A stretch of DNA of 64,000 bases. Source: Talinum fruticosum (lineage: Eukaryota; Streptophyta; Magnoliopsida; Caryophyllales; Talinaceae). Position numbers and translations under genes: made by a program. The first letter of the stretch is position 1. Each line of letters opens with the position of its first letter. The DNA is taken from NCBI GenBank assembly GCA_021018815.1, contig JAITYX010000017.1:2914001-2978000 (forward strand), read 5' to 3'. This document shows positions 41,992 to 54,045 of the stretch, one piece after another. Below the pieces are notes generated by a model. That model saw only the letters and a program-made list of their open reading frames with translations, searched no databases and was not told the origin of the DNA.

Positions 41992-44400
41992 TCATGGGTT
42001 AAAGCCAAGGTCAAGCAGGTACTCAGCATATGCCTCCCCCATCCCATTATCGCTATCCTCTGACATACAATCACAGTGACATCCCCATCCCCAACCATAG
42101 TCACCATCAGATTCATCCTCCGAACTGCTCCCCAGAACCTTCAACCTTGGGTACTTCTCCTTGAGAAGTTTATGGTCAAGGAGGACATTCCAACACCCAC
42201 TCAAGTCCAAACACTCGAGCTCAGGGCAATTTGAGAGGATCTCAAATATGCTCTCGTTGTTGATACAAAGGTAAGCTAACTCTAGCTGCTTGAGTTTGGG
42301 CATTGTCTTGGCAATTGCACGGACTTCATCATCATGTGAAGCTTTACCAGTGAAGTTATCTGGGTCCATGTTCCAGCTTAGTGACGATAGCAATTTGCAG
42401 TTCTTCCCTATGGCTTCCAGGGCCCGAGCTCCAATTTCACAAGAGTAGCTCAAGTCTAAGGACGTGAGTGTGGAAAACCTGTCAGCTACCTTCTCCACAA
42501 TTGAGTCACCGATTTTGCTTCTCCTCAGCTTTAACGTCTGAAGGGACGAAGCACTTGCAAAGCCCACAAAAATTAAAAATTAATAAGAATGCAAGTTTAC
42601 TACATCTAACAGGGATTTCAGGCCGTAAGATTACAACGTAAGCATCTGTTTGCTCTGCAATTGTGCAAAATGCCATAATAGAATGAGTGGGCTAGAATGG
42701 ATAAATATCATACAGGTCATAATAAAATGAGATCTCATGATGTCATGAAGATCAGTAACATATGGACAACAATACAATATGTTATAGTACATGATCACTT
42801 CCTCTCTTATGGACTCGGTGATATGACACATTTTAAGGGTGAAAATATTGTACTTAAGTTTTTTGAGAGAGGGGTCATGGAAATAGGGGTGGGTTAAAAC
42901 AAATAACCCAAGAATATGGTATAATTTCGGACAATGAACATCTCGTGGCTTGTTATCTATTCTTCTTGATGACTAGGAACTTGGAAGTGGATTACTTAGT
43001 TTGTGCCTCTAGCCATGATTCAAAAGCTTTTTTATTTGGTACGAATTATGTTTGAGACTTTTGAGATAATGATTTTCATAATCTTGGAATGATTAGTTCC
43101 AGATACCTAAAAACAAGCAACAACAATCACGAACAAGATAAAAACAAGGAGTACAGGGCAACCAAATTAGACTACAATCCTACTTACTGTTGTGCAATGA
43201 AAGCGAAAGCCTGATCATTGTTGACACATGAAACATGAAGCTTCTGAAGCGACCCACAGCTTCTAGGAATGAGCAACCAGAGCATCTGCATGAGCTGATG
43301 AGGCCGGCATCCGGTGCTCCATTCATCAATGTCTATCTCTTGCCAACAACAAGGCGCCAGCACGGCCTTTCCCCATGGCTTACAAACCCTTGGAATGACA
43401 GTTAGTTTGTCCTTCAGAGAGAGCTTATTGAATATAAGCACCAAGGCATCTGGTATCAGCTCATCCCATTTTCGAAAGTCACCTCCCCTTCTACTTCCAT
43501 CTGGTTTGACATCTTCAAAACACCCAAAAACACTTTACCCTTTAATATCCAAATCCAAAATATTTTTCTTTACAAATAGGCACTCTAAATCATGCATAAG
43601 GAAAGATTTTAGCCTTCCATAGGGGTTTGTTTTGATGAAGTAAATGTTGATGGAACAACCCACAAACACTAACAAGCAACCCACTAAGGCACTTAGGCCA
43701 CTAAATCCCAACAGCACTAACCGCATTCCAAAAAAATAGGGAAAGATTCAAGTATTTTTACCAAAACATAACTACCCATTCAAATACAACGACGTTATAA
43801 ACTAATTTATTAAAAATTAGGAATTTCAACAAGTAGAATTGTGAATTAATCAACTAGAAACAGGTGCCCAGGTAAAATCACATTGGGGAATTTCATTGTA
43901 ACATAACGACATAAACGCATGATCAGAAGAACAAAAAAAGCACCTTTTCTTCTCCAGAAGATGATCAGAAGTACAAACTAGACAAGACAAATGGAATCAC
44001 ATTAAGCATCATCAAAACCCTATTCAAAACAAGCAAAGTGGTGGTGGAGGGAGAGAGATTAAAGAGACAATTCAAAACGAGGGGATTATTATACCAGCAA
44101 GCAAATGGAGTAAATTGAGCCATAAACCCTATTCTCACAACCCCTTGCTGCCCCAGAAAAAAGAAGGAGCGGAGGGATCAGAAAGAAAGCATCTCTGTCA
44201 TCTGAACACAGAAAGTAATAGCATTCTTGAAGTCACAACATATTCGAATTTGGTTCAGAATTGAGAAGGGAGAGAGAGATTTTGAGTAGCAAACATACCA
44301 AAGTGGCCGGAATTCGAACTTGGAAGGCCGAAAGGTTCTATCTTGATGCACGACAATGAAAACGTAACCGCTATTTAAGGCAGAGTGTGTGACGTGCTGC
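41992..44400 (-). CDS. FBW2: FBW2-like F-box/LRR protein
   Basis: Resembles Arabidopsis FBW2, an SCF ubiquitin-ligase F-box protein reported to control AGO1 levels. Exons: non-coding exon 1 about 44380 to 44299 (donor TTTG/GTATGT), exon 2 43188-43512, exon 3 41992-42553. The F-box starts FRKWDELIPDALVLIFNKLSL, followed by VIPRVCKPWGKAVLAPCCWQE, then leucine-rich repeats (SLQTLKLRRSKIGDSIVEKV, LTSLDLSYSCEIGARALEAI, MPKLKQLELAY, PELECLDLSGCWNVLLD). The C-terminus is acidic with an unusual GWGWGCHCDC stretch. It totals about 295 residues, like FBW2. The start is unresolved. The ATG at 43512 is out of frame with the F-box unless one base is missing in its third codon. Alternatively a 4-base coding exon (ATGG near 43774) could supply Met. 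A minus-strand TTAAATAG lies near 44371-44380 as a possible TATA box. Confidence 0.85.
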
Positions 44401-46282
44401 AAATTATTTTACGAACGTGCGCGTACAAGTGTGTAAACCGTAAATTCATATTAGAATTGAATTTTGACAATATAAATAGGAAAATTTTATATCCAAATTT
44501 AAAATTCAAACAAAAACATCATACTTGGAACCAATTTTTTCAAATCCGACGAATTTAGATAATTAGGTCGGATGAAATTTTTCCACTGCTAGATGATTGG
44601 ATAAATGGAAAAATATAAAATTTTTATAGGCCTAATGTCTTTTTCGTGAGTATATATGCTCTAGGAACATTTAAAAATTTGCATCCAAATTATCATATAA
44701 GTATTTAAATGTTTTTAAGTATAAAAATTAATTTTAGTTACTCTTCTCTTTGTAAAAAAATTTCACAAAGGTAACATAAGGTATATTATAACTATTTAAT
44801 GCCCCTCAAGTTATAGAAAATTATTCATATATATATATATATATATATATAATTGAATTTCTTACTCAATTTATTAGATATATGACGTTAACGTAAAAAA
44901 TAGATCGCAGAAAACATTACAGTATATATATATATATAATTCAATTTTTTTGTTAAATACAAATTTTACCCGTGCTTTCAATAGCTAAAATTTAAAACAT
45001 CATAATTTTTTTATCTTCTTCTCATCTAACAAGATAAAATTTATATTTTTTGATGTTGTGATTTTTATAGTTAATACATGTAGAGAAAATTTAAAATGTA
45101 AAATTTTTTATGTTATGATTTTTATAATTAATTTTTTAATTATTTAAAATTAAAATTAAAAATATTGCAATTGTCTTGTTTCGTATGATCATGTGAATAT
45201 GAAGACAATAAAATGTGGTAATTCGAGACATGTACGTTTCAACTTGTTTTTATTAAAATGAAATGTAGTAGCACTTGTTAAAGAGAGATAGAGAGAGAGA
45301 ACGAACAAGTGAACAAAGATGAGAGAGAGCCATAGATAAAGAGGGTGAACAAAAAGATAGGAGATAGCGGAATGAACAAACTTGGAGCTTGAAGGGAAAG
45401 GAGAACAAATAGAAAAGGGTAGGGAAAAGAGCAGAGCGAACAGAGAAGAAATGCAAAACGAACACATAAAAGAGCAAAACATAATGAACGAACGAACAAA
45501 CAAACAAAGATTAGCGGTTTTTGACATAAAATAATAAAATATTTTAAGCCTCTTTGATTTAATATCTTTCGGAATTTATTAAGGATAAAATAAACTTCTC
45601 ATATATAAGGTACCTTATGGGTAGGAAAAACATTACAACAAAAGAAATGATATATAGAAGTAGTTTTTCATACTAAGGGGATTGTAAATTGTACCTTAAG
45701 TGGGGAAGACATAAAGGAGGAGGGGGAACATGGGATAAGAAATTGCCCCAATATATCTAGTGAAATTTAAATGTACACCTCCTTGTTGGAAGGTGGATTT
45801 TTCCCATTAGATCACCCTTTTAATAATTGTAAATAGTTGCATCATACCTTATTACTTTGTACAATTTTTATACAAGTGTGTGTAACTTATGACACCCTTC
45901 TTCGACTTCCATTTGTCTTGCCCTCTATAACCCTAATCTCAAATCACTCAATATCATGATACTTAGCCAAGTTACTTAACTAAAACACAGGAAATCCCTG
46001 ATCGTATTATCCAAAGATATTTTTTTGGGCGGATCAATCCGAAGGCAATTAAATTTCCAAATCCCTGAAAATCATAACAGATTTGAAGGAAAATTACCAA
46101 GGGATAGAGAAAAAAAGAAACGAAAGCCAAAATGTTGAAATTCAGTCCTTGTGCAGGATCATGAAGAAACCCCTAATTACAATTATAGGTTTAAACCAGC
46201 GAGCGGAAGAAAGTAGGAGAAAGAGGAAGAGAGACAGAGAGAGACGGAGGGAGATATACAAAATATGGTTTGATAACACTCA
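44401..46282. other. AT-rich region upstream of the FBW2-like gene
   Basis: No gene is supported. It contains a short (TA)n at 44826-44851 and an unusual purine-rich, almost T-free strand at about 45275-45510 (gagagaga, gaacaaa and gagcaaaa words). That tract yields overlapping hydrophobic open frames on the other strand which look like artefacts of base composition. Confidence 0.45.
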
Positions 46283-46285
46283 TTA

Positions 46286-46692
46286 GGCCCGTACGGTAAT
46301 AGCATTTGGAGTAGCTTTTACCGTTTTGACAAAGTCAAAATACTAACCAATCAAATATTAGTGTTTGCTAAGGTAGTGTTTCAACTAGTATTTGCAAGTA
46401 ACTTATAGAGTTTCAAGTAGTGTTTATGAAAAACTAAAAATATTAGTTTTTCACATTTAAAAGTAGCATTTTAATACCTTTTTTTTACAAAAAAATCCCT
46501 TCATTAATCTTTATTTGTCAAATTATCTATATCCTTTTACGTCAATTTACAATAATTAACTAATGCAACCACTAAATTTACCAAACACATTTAGTAGACC
46601 ACTAAGTTGAACAAATATCCACTAACAGTTAAAATTTAACGAGTTATCAACTACCTAAACAACTATCGTGTACACAAACAACTATCAACTAC
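46286..46692 (+). mobile_element. MITE copy A (Tourist-like family)
   Basis: Starts after TTA with GGCCCGTACGGTAATAGC. The body aligns with the segments at 53705-54045 (same orientation) and 54612-54987 and 63560-63918 (opposite orientation). Shared words include acatttaaaagtag, atcccttcattaat and caatttacaataat. No coding sequence. The right inverted end is not clear; the segment runs into the TTA of the next MITE. Confidence 0.65.
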
Positions 46693-49334
46693 TTAGGGCG
46701 TGTTCGGTAAAATTAGTTGTTTTAGTAGTGGTTAGATGTTTTAGTAGCTGTTTGTAACAACCCGATCCTAAATCATAATTATTTATTTTAAATCACATTA
46801 TTTATTTTAAATCACATTATTTATTTTAAATCACATTATTTATTTTATTAATTACACTATTTATATAATTGGGCGCGTGCACTTCAATTCGATATTTTGT
46901 ATTTACATTATCCCTATACATGTGTTATGCGGTTAAGGTGACGAAGTGGCCCTAATAAAAATCTCATAATGAGATTTTAATTTGTGAACATCATTATTAA
47001 AACAAAATTAAAAGTAACGAAAATAACAAATAAATAAATAAATACACAAAAATAAACATAAAAATAAAATAAAATAAAATAAAAAATAATAATAATCATT
47101 AATTAGATTTTTCTCGGAAAAATCTAGAGTCGGATTAATCTGGAACTGGAAAAAAAAAAAAAAAAAGAGGCGGTTAAGATCAATTAATCGGGCAATGCAA
47201 ATTAAACCCCCTCGGTTGCTCTGCTATTCCCGTTCCTCCCTTCCTTCCCTCGCTTCCCCTTCCTCTCGCTCTTCCTTCCCCTCGCTGCTGCTACCTTCTC
47301 CGGCCACCGGCGCCGATGACGCCGGCAGGAGACCGGCGCCGGCCGCCTCTCGGCTCTCCCTGTCTCGCTTCCTCCCTATCTCGCGCCCGCTACCTCCTTC
47401 TCCCTCTCTTATCACGCGCCTCTGCTCCTTCCCCTGCCTCCACCTTCGGCCTGCTCCCGGCCATCAGGCGCCACCAACGCCGGCCGAAGCCGACGCCGGC
47501 GTCGTCGGGGAGATGCTCGCCGCCTCCTCGCCACCGTACTCTCCCTCCCTCTCGCCCTCGCGCGCGCACGAGTGCACGCTCCGCCTCACCTCTGTCGCGA
47601 GCCACCCGTCGACCACCCACAAACAGCGCCGGCCGTCGGAGCCAGCTGCCGTCCTCGCCCAGCGGTCGCCGGGCAGCTACTACGCACCACCGTCTCTGCC
47701 GCTCCTCCCTGGTTTCCTCAATGTGTACTTGAAGGTAAAACTCTAAACCCTAAATTATCAATTTTATTATCTATTTGAGCAATTGTAATCGTAAATTGAA
47801 GTATGATTAGAAATATATTTGTGGAGTAAATTCAAAGATTAATTTGGGAAAATTCGAATTGGTGTGAATAATCGAGTTGTGGCATCTCAATGGATTGGTT
47901 GTGTATTGTATGAATGAGAACGAATGTGATTCTCGTGGGGAGATTATGAATTAGTGAATGAGTTTGGGAGATGTTTATTATAGAATTGGGTAAATTGATG
48001 GATTTATTATATGTTGGAAATGATTATATTGAGCAAACGAAGGAGAATACGTGCGTAGAAGTTGAAATTCGGTAATGTACAAGTGTACGGACATGGAAAA
48101 TAATTGAGTATTGAGTGTACCTAATTGTGGTTGTGTAACGCCCCCAATCATCATTACTTAATAATCCCTTCATTAGGGACTATTACGTAAGGTCGCAGTG
48201 GAAGGTAACGATCGAAGACGTTACCGCCGTCCTAAAAATAGGACAAGGCTAAATATATGAAATTTAATTGAAACTCAATTTATGCATCCACTGTTATAAG
48301 CAACTACTTATTACCCAAGCAGCTAGGTCATCTCAAAACATAGGTTACTGGTTTAGCAATGCAACATTTATACAACCTAGACTTTTGTCTAATCCACAAG
48401 ATATTGTACAACGATTCCCAAGGCCATACCTAACCCCGGTTGAAGGTAAAATCACCGTGAGCGTCTATGTACCTTCAGGTTTGCGAATGCCACGAGGCTG
48501 GCTAGGGTTTGCCTCGCGTCGGACTTAATAAATGGTTGATTGTTCGCCAGTGCTTCTACCTAAAACAAAAACAATAAAATATTTGGAAAAGTGAGTCGAA
48601 ACTCAGCACGAACATTCCTGCACTGTAAAAGAACTTTGAAGAATATATTGATTGAGCGCGCGCATTTCAATTCATTTTAGTTTGAAATCGGGGGAGAGAA
48701 TATAAGTAAAACTTGCTTGCTCGGTTATTATCTCGAAAGTGGATCCCCTTGATAATTGATACGATCTTAGTAAGGTGCACACCTCCCGGGCCGACCGAGA
48801 ACCCGAGTTGAAGTCGCGCGGGTTGGGCATACGCCCGATGATTGATAATTGATGGGCATAAGCCCCGATAATTGATGATTGAGCGGGGACCACTTGATTA
48901 GGTGGCAAAACTTGATTTGCAAATGATTCATTATTAATTATATATATGAGAAATGTTGAGATTTGATGAAATATGTGAGTTTTTGAAAGGTACAGGCAAT
49001 GCACGTACTCGAGTTGAAAATATTTGTTTCTCCCCTTTTGCGAAATTTGAGTCAGCAGCTGTTCGGCAACGGAAGTGGCCTCTGTTCGTTTAAAATGGAT
49101 TTCTATGGTTAATAATGTTTTCTTGAATTTTTAATGCTTGAATTTGTATAAGCTTTAACAATGTATTTCATTTCTTATGTTCGTATGAAAATCGATTAAA
49201 CTTATGTTTGTATTACTTAGCTTTACTGCGTTTATTGAATATAATTTATATTAATTAAAGAAGTTGATTAGGCTATTTAGATACTCGATGATTTTGGTGT
49301 AATTCCGTTTATTAGCGGCTTTGAATTGAAAAAT

Positions 49335-49336
<2 letters not shown>

Positions 49337-49420
<84 letters not shown>
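49337..49420. repeat. (TA)42 microsatellite inside LTR copy 3
   Basis: A perfect 84-base TA array. At the same place in copies 1 and 2 there are only a few TA units (near 34330-34350 and 52093-52105), so the expansion is specific to this copy. Confidence 0.98.
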
Positions 49421-49423
<3 letters not shown>

Positions 49424-50874
49424 GTACCTAACAAACACTTATTCCTAATTTATTCCTCACTTATCGAATTTAGGCCCACAGCTAAGCGATTATTCAATCT
49501 ACCGATGCCTTTCCATATGTAGGCCTTATAATTACCCAAATTGCTCAAAATTTCATTCATATACCAACTTAAGGTCATGAGCCTTGTTCTCACAATAACA
49601 TTCACATTTACAACCGCGATTAGGCAAACCTAATGCTCAATTATTTTCCATACCGGTACACTTGTACATTACCGAATTTCAACTTCTACGCACACATTCT
49701 CCTTCATTGCTCAATATAATCATTTCCAAAATGTAATAGTTCCACCCAATTGTTCCCTTTGCTAATAAAGCCTCCTCAATCCCATTCGTTAATTCATAAT
49801 TTCCCAAAAAGAATCACATTTATTCACATTCGTGCAACCAATTCACCACAACGCCAAACCTAAATCCTCCACGCTAATTCGAATTTTCCCCAAATTAATC
49901 TTTAAGTTCACTACACAAACATGTCTATAAATCCGATAATTCAATTTCACAACTACAACAACCGAGTAAATGACAAACCGTAATAATTTAGGGCTTGAGG
50001 TTTTACCTTCGAATTCACGGAGGAAGGAGGGGATTGAGTGTGCGTCTCGTGCTATGGCGACTCGCTGGGAGTGGCCGACGACGAGCCTCGGCGTCGGGGC
50101 TGCGGCGGTTGGCCGCCGAGTGGCCGCTGGAAGCCGGGACAGGGCCACGCGGAAATAGACCGAGGGCGAGAGCACGACCGAGAGACAGAGGCGAGCAAAA
50201 GAGAGACACCGGGCGGCGACGCCGGCGCCGGCCGCTGGCTCTGGCGTTGGTGGTCGAGGCCCGAGTAGCGGATGGAGGCGTAAGAGGGAAACAGAAACAG
50301 AGCACGCGAGGGAGAGGGAGAGAGCGAGAGCCACCGTGCGGGAGGGCGAGCTGGCGCTGCCGGACAGCGCCTAACGCCGGCTTCGGCCGGCGTGGGTGGC
50401 GGCCGGTGGCCGAAGTAGAAGGCAGCGGCAGCAGCAGCAGAGCAAGAGACAGAGGAGGTGAAAGAGGGAACCAGGGAGCAGGGGAAAGGCGAACGAAGGA
50501 GCACGGGAGCAAGAGGCCCGAACTGCGTTTTTAAGCTTCTTGTACAATCCAGAGAATTCTTTCTCTGGATTTTTCTTTAGTAAAAATCTAATTTTATTAT
50601 TTTGATTTATTTATTTATTTACTTATTTTGATTTCTTTTTATTGTTACTTTTAAATCTTGTTCTTAATAACGATGTTCACGAATAAAAATCTTATCATGA
50701 AATTTTTATTAGGGCCACTTCGTCGCCTTAGCCGCATAACATACGAGATAAAAATAATTTAAATATAAGATATCGAATCGAAGTGCATGCGCTCAATTAT
50801 ATAAATAGTGTAATTAATAAAATAAATAATGTGATTTAAAATAAATAGGGTGATTTAGGGTCGGGTTGTTACAG

Positions 50875-51065
50875 TCTTTCCCCTTAAAATAAGTTTCGTC
50901 CTCGAAACTTGAGCCTTTTGCAATGAGGTTTGAAAACTTAGCTTAAAATAAGTGGGGGTACTAGTTTCTCGAGTATTCTTCGAGTTCCCCACGTGGCTTC
51001 CCGAGGATGTATGGTTAGTCCACAGTACTTTCCCCCAAGGAAATGCTTTTATTGCGGACTTTAGA
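50875..51065 (-). pseudogene. Gypsy-type integrase C-terminal remnant and polypurine tract
   Basis: On the minus strand, read with frame changes, the segment gives KVLWTNH then REATW-like and LEEY residues. It ends in the sequence caagtttcgaggacgaaact, then ttaagggaaagac, immediately before the LTR start. The VLWRNH...EATWE motif and the gtttcgaggacgaaa plus polypurine block are typical of the pol 3' end of plant Ty3/gypsy elements. This anchors the orientation of the LTR family. Confidence 0.75.
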
Positions 51066-53704
51066 TCATCAAATCTCAACATTTCTCATATATATAATTA
51101 ATAATGAATCATTTGCAAATCAAGTTTTGCCACCTAATCAAGTGGTCCCCGCTCAATCATCAATTATCAGGGCTTATGCCCATCAATTATCAATCATCGT
51201 GGCGTATGCCAACCCGCGCGGCTTCAACTCGGGTTCTCGGTCGGCCCGGAGGTGTGCACCTTACTAAGATCGTATCAATTATCAAGGGATCCACTTTCGG
51301 ATAATAACCGGCAAGCAAGTTTTACTTATATTCTCTCCCCGATTTCAAACTAAAATGAATTGAAATGCGCGCGCTCAATCAATATATTCTTCAAAGTTCT
51401 TTTACGAGTGCAGGAATGTTCGTACTGAGTTTCGACTCACTTTTCCAAATATTTTATTGTTTTTGTTTTAGGTAGAAGCACCGGCGAACAATCAACCATT
51501 TATTAAGTCCGACGCAGGCAAACCCTAGCCAGCCTCGTGGCATTCGCAAACTCGAAGGTACATAGACGCTCACAGTGATTTTACCTTCAACCAGGGTTAG
51601 GTATGGCCTTGGGAATCGTTGTACAATATCTTGTGGATTAGACAAAAGTCTAGGTTGTATAAATGTTGCATTGCTAAACCAAGTAACCTATGTTTTGAGA
51701 TGACCTAGCTGCTTGGGTAATAAGTAGTTGCTTATAACAGATGGATGCATAAATTGAGTTTCAATTAAATTTCATATATTTAGCCTTGTCCTATTTTTAG
51801 GACTGGCGGTAACGTCTTCGATCGTTACCTTCCGCTGCGACCTTACGTAATAGTCCCTAATGAAGGGATTATTAAGTAATGATGATTGGGGCGTTACAGG
51901 TTGTGAATGTGAAGTTGTCTGGGAAACAATGCTTATGACCTTAAAATGGTGCATGCATGAGTTTGAGCAATTCGGTAGATTATGGAACCTTCTTAGGGAA
52001 GGCATTTGATGGGTTAACTAATTACCTAACTATAGGTTTTGAATGTAATGAAGGGAGAAGGAAGGAATAAACTAGAAACAAGTGTTTGATCTTATATATA
52101 TACATATACCATTTTCAATCCAAGTTAACTAACGAATTGAATTACATGAATGTCACTAACCGTCTGACCAGCCTAATCAACTCCTTAATATGCGTTGTAA
52201 TCAATGTTCGAAATGGAAATAATGCAATAAAGTTATGTAAGGAACGTAGTTTAATTGATTACGTAACAAATGCGGAAAATGACATAATTATCAATGCTTA
52301 TACAAATTCAAATATTAAAACTCAAGAAATGCGTTATTAATAACATAAACTCATTTTAAACGGAACAGAGGCCACTTCCGTTGCCGAATAGCCGGTGACT
52401 CAAATTTCTGCAAAAGGGGAGAAACAAATATTTTCAACTCGAGTACGTTCATTGCCTGTACCTTTCGAAAACTCACATGTTTTATCAAATCTCAACATTT
52501 CTCATATATATAACTAATAATGAATCATTTACAAGGCAAGTTTTGCCACCTAATTAAGTGGTCCCCGCCCAAATATCAATTACCAAGGGCTTAGGCCCGC
52601 CAATTATATCCGTGCGCGGCGTCAACTCGGGTTATCGATCGGCCGAGGGTGACACCTGTTCAACGATCGTATCAATTAGCAAGGGGTTCCACTTCCGGAT
52701 AATAACCAGCAAGCAATTTTACTTATATTCTCTCCCCTAATTTCAAACTAAAATGAATTGAAATGCGCGCGCTCAATTAAAATATTTTCAAAGTTGTTTT
52801 ACGATGCAGGAATGTTCGTATCGAGTTTCGACTCATTCTTCGAAATATTTCACTGTTTTTGTTTTTAGGGAAAGCATGTGTGAACAACTCATTGCCTAGG
52901 AGGTCCGCCGCAAGCAAAACTTAGCTGGAAATATCGTTATCACCGATCCGTGATGGACCTAGAAGCTCACGAGTGATTTTTCTCCACATCGGGTTTTTGG
53001 GTTTGCCCTTGGAAGGTATTACATATGGCATATTTTCGGATAGTCCGTTGCGGGGTTTGCATAATGTATAAAATGTGACAAAAATGTATGTTGGGAGTTG
53101 GTTTAATGATGTGGTATAATTTAACTCTTTGGGACACCAATATTTACTCTTATCAAGACCCGTATAAGCGTAAGTAATTGAAGCAAGCCTCCTTATATAC
53201 ATTCTATTTAGCTCTGGTCCTATTTCTAGGACGGCGGTAATGCCTCCGGTCGTTAACTTCCCTTCGACCATACTTCATATCCTCTAATTAGGGGATTATT
53301 AAGTAATGGTGATTGAGGGCGTTACACTCGTTAGCTGTTTTATTAGCGATTAGTCATTCATCGACTAGTGGTTAGTGGTTAGATGTTCAACTAGTGATTT
53401 GAGATAAGTGTGTTAGGTAATAGTAGCTTTTTAAGTAGTAGATTTGTATAAAATGACTTAAAAGACATAATTGATAAAAGATTTTAGAAAATAAAAAGGA
53501 GAATTTTGGAAATTATGTGCAAACATTAGGTAGTGTTTTTGAAAACGTTACTTTGAATAGCTTTTCAAAAACACTACCTAAAACTCGTACTCACTATGTC
53601 AAACACTACCTTGCCGAACACTTACATTTTCAGATAAGTAGTGTTTTACATCCTCTAAAACACTAATCACTACTTCAAACGTTACTACCGAACACACCCT
53701 TAAA

Positions 53705-54045
53705 CGAAGCGGTATTTAGTGGGTTTTTTAACGTTTCAACTAGCGTTTGCAATAATTTATTCAAGTAGTATTTCTTAAAAGTTAAGAATATTATTAGCCA
53801 CATTTAAAAGTAGTGTTTCTTTTTTTGAGACAAAAATGTCCCTTCATTAAGTTATAGTTGGCGAATTATTTATATAATTTTATATCAATTTACAATAATC
53901 GACTAACTAAACCACTACATTTATTGAACATATTTATTTAACCGTTCAGTTGAACAGTTATTCGCTAACAGTTAAATTAAACAATTATCCATGATATAAA
54001 CTGTTATTTGCTACTCAAACAACTTATTTTACCGAATATAATTAC
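53705..54045 (+). mobile_element. MITE copy B (Tourist-like family)
   Basis: Aligned with copy A in the same orientation over most of its length (gtttcaactag, catttaaaagtag, atgtcccttcattaa, caatttacaataat, ttaaattaaacaa) and ending ttattttaccgaata. The left end is abutted by the split MITE, so the terminal repeat on that side is missing. Confidence 0.6.

Larger units (their letters stand above)
48134..51898 (-). mobile_element. Fold-back LTR retrotransposon insertion with inverted LTR segments
   Basis: The insertion has identical inverted ends (TGTAACGCCCCCAATCATC ... GATGATTGGGGCGTTACA) and a perfect 5-bp duplication GGTTG (48129-48133 and 51899-51903). From the left: a full LTR in minus orientation (48134-50874, 2741 bp); a 191-base internal remnant (50875-51065) with a polypurine tract (minus-strand AAGGGAAAGAC) directly before the LTR start TGTAACAACCCG and decayed integrase C-terminal coding (KVLWTNHTS); then 833 bases of the same LTR's 3' part in plus orientation (51066-51898). 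The two arms are nearly identical, differing mostly by one-base indels, so they arose together and recently. Ordinary LTRs are direct repeats; here both outer ends are the U5 end. Confidence 0.88.
46753..53326 (+). mobile_element. LTR copy 2 (same gypsy-type family), interrupted at 48134-51898
   Basis: Left part 46753-48133 begins TGTAACAACCCGATCC and follows copy 1 through the GC-rich island (47195-47735) and the donor-like ttgaaggtaaaactc. Right part 51899-53326 resumes exactly where the left part stops (cctaattgtggttg / ggttgtgaatgtgaag against cctaattgcgattgtgaatgtgaa in copy 1) and ends GAGGGCGTTACA. No internal retrotransposon region is present, so this too is a solo LTR. Its last 450 bases are more diverged from copies 1 and 3, so it looks older. 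No clean 5-bp duplication is visible (ctgtt left, ctcgt right). Confidence 0.85.
46696..53705 (+). mobile_element. Tourist-like MITE split by nested LTR insertions
   Basis: Left end GGGCGTGTTCGGTAAAA (46696) and right end TACCGAACACACCC (ending about 53702) are inverted repeats, flanked by TTA on both sides (46693-46695 and right after the right end). A 3-bp TTA duplication with this terminal sequence is typical of PIF/Harbinger-related Tourist MITEs. The element is only about 430 bases once the insertion at 46753-53326 is removed. Its right half includes an internal fold-back (tgtttttgaaaa and ttttcaaaaaca). Confidence 0.7.

Noticed and set aside
45189..45527. Hydrophobic 112-residue minus-strand frame and two nested ones
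   Set aside because: Three frames open over the same purine-rich tract; the Phe/Leu/Ser composition follows from the base bias, and no family is recognised.
47195..47746. 183-residue open frame in LTR copy 2
   Set aside because: Same GC-rich island as in copies 1 and 3; compositionally biased, with no domain, and only short stretches shared between copies.
48134..48170. Reading TGTAACGCCC as the start of a plus-strand LTR
   Set aside because: The polypurine tract and pol remnant lie next to the other end (TGTAACAACCCG) on the minus strand, which fixes that end as the LTR start.
49843..50534. Several 150-179 residue frames on both strands in LTR copy 3
   Set aside because: Mutually overlapping frames in GC-rich repeat DNA; no supported product.
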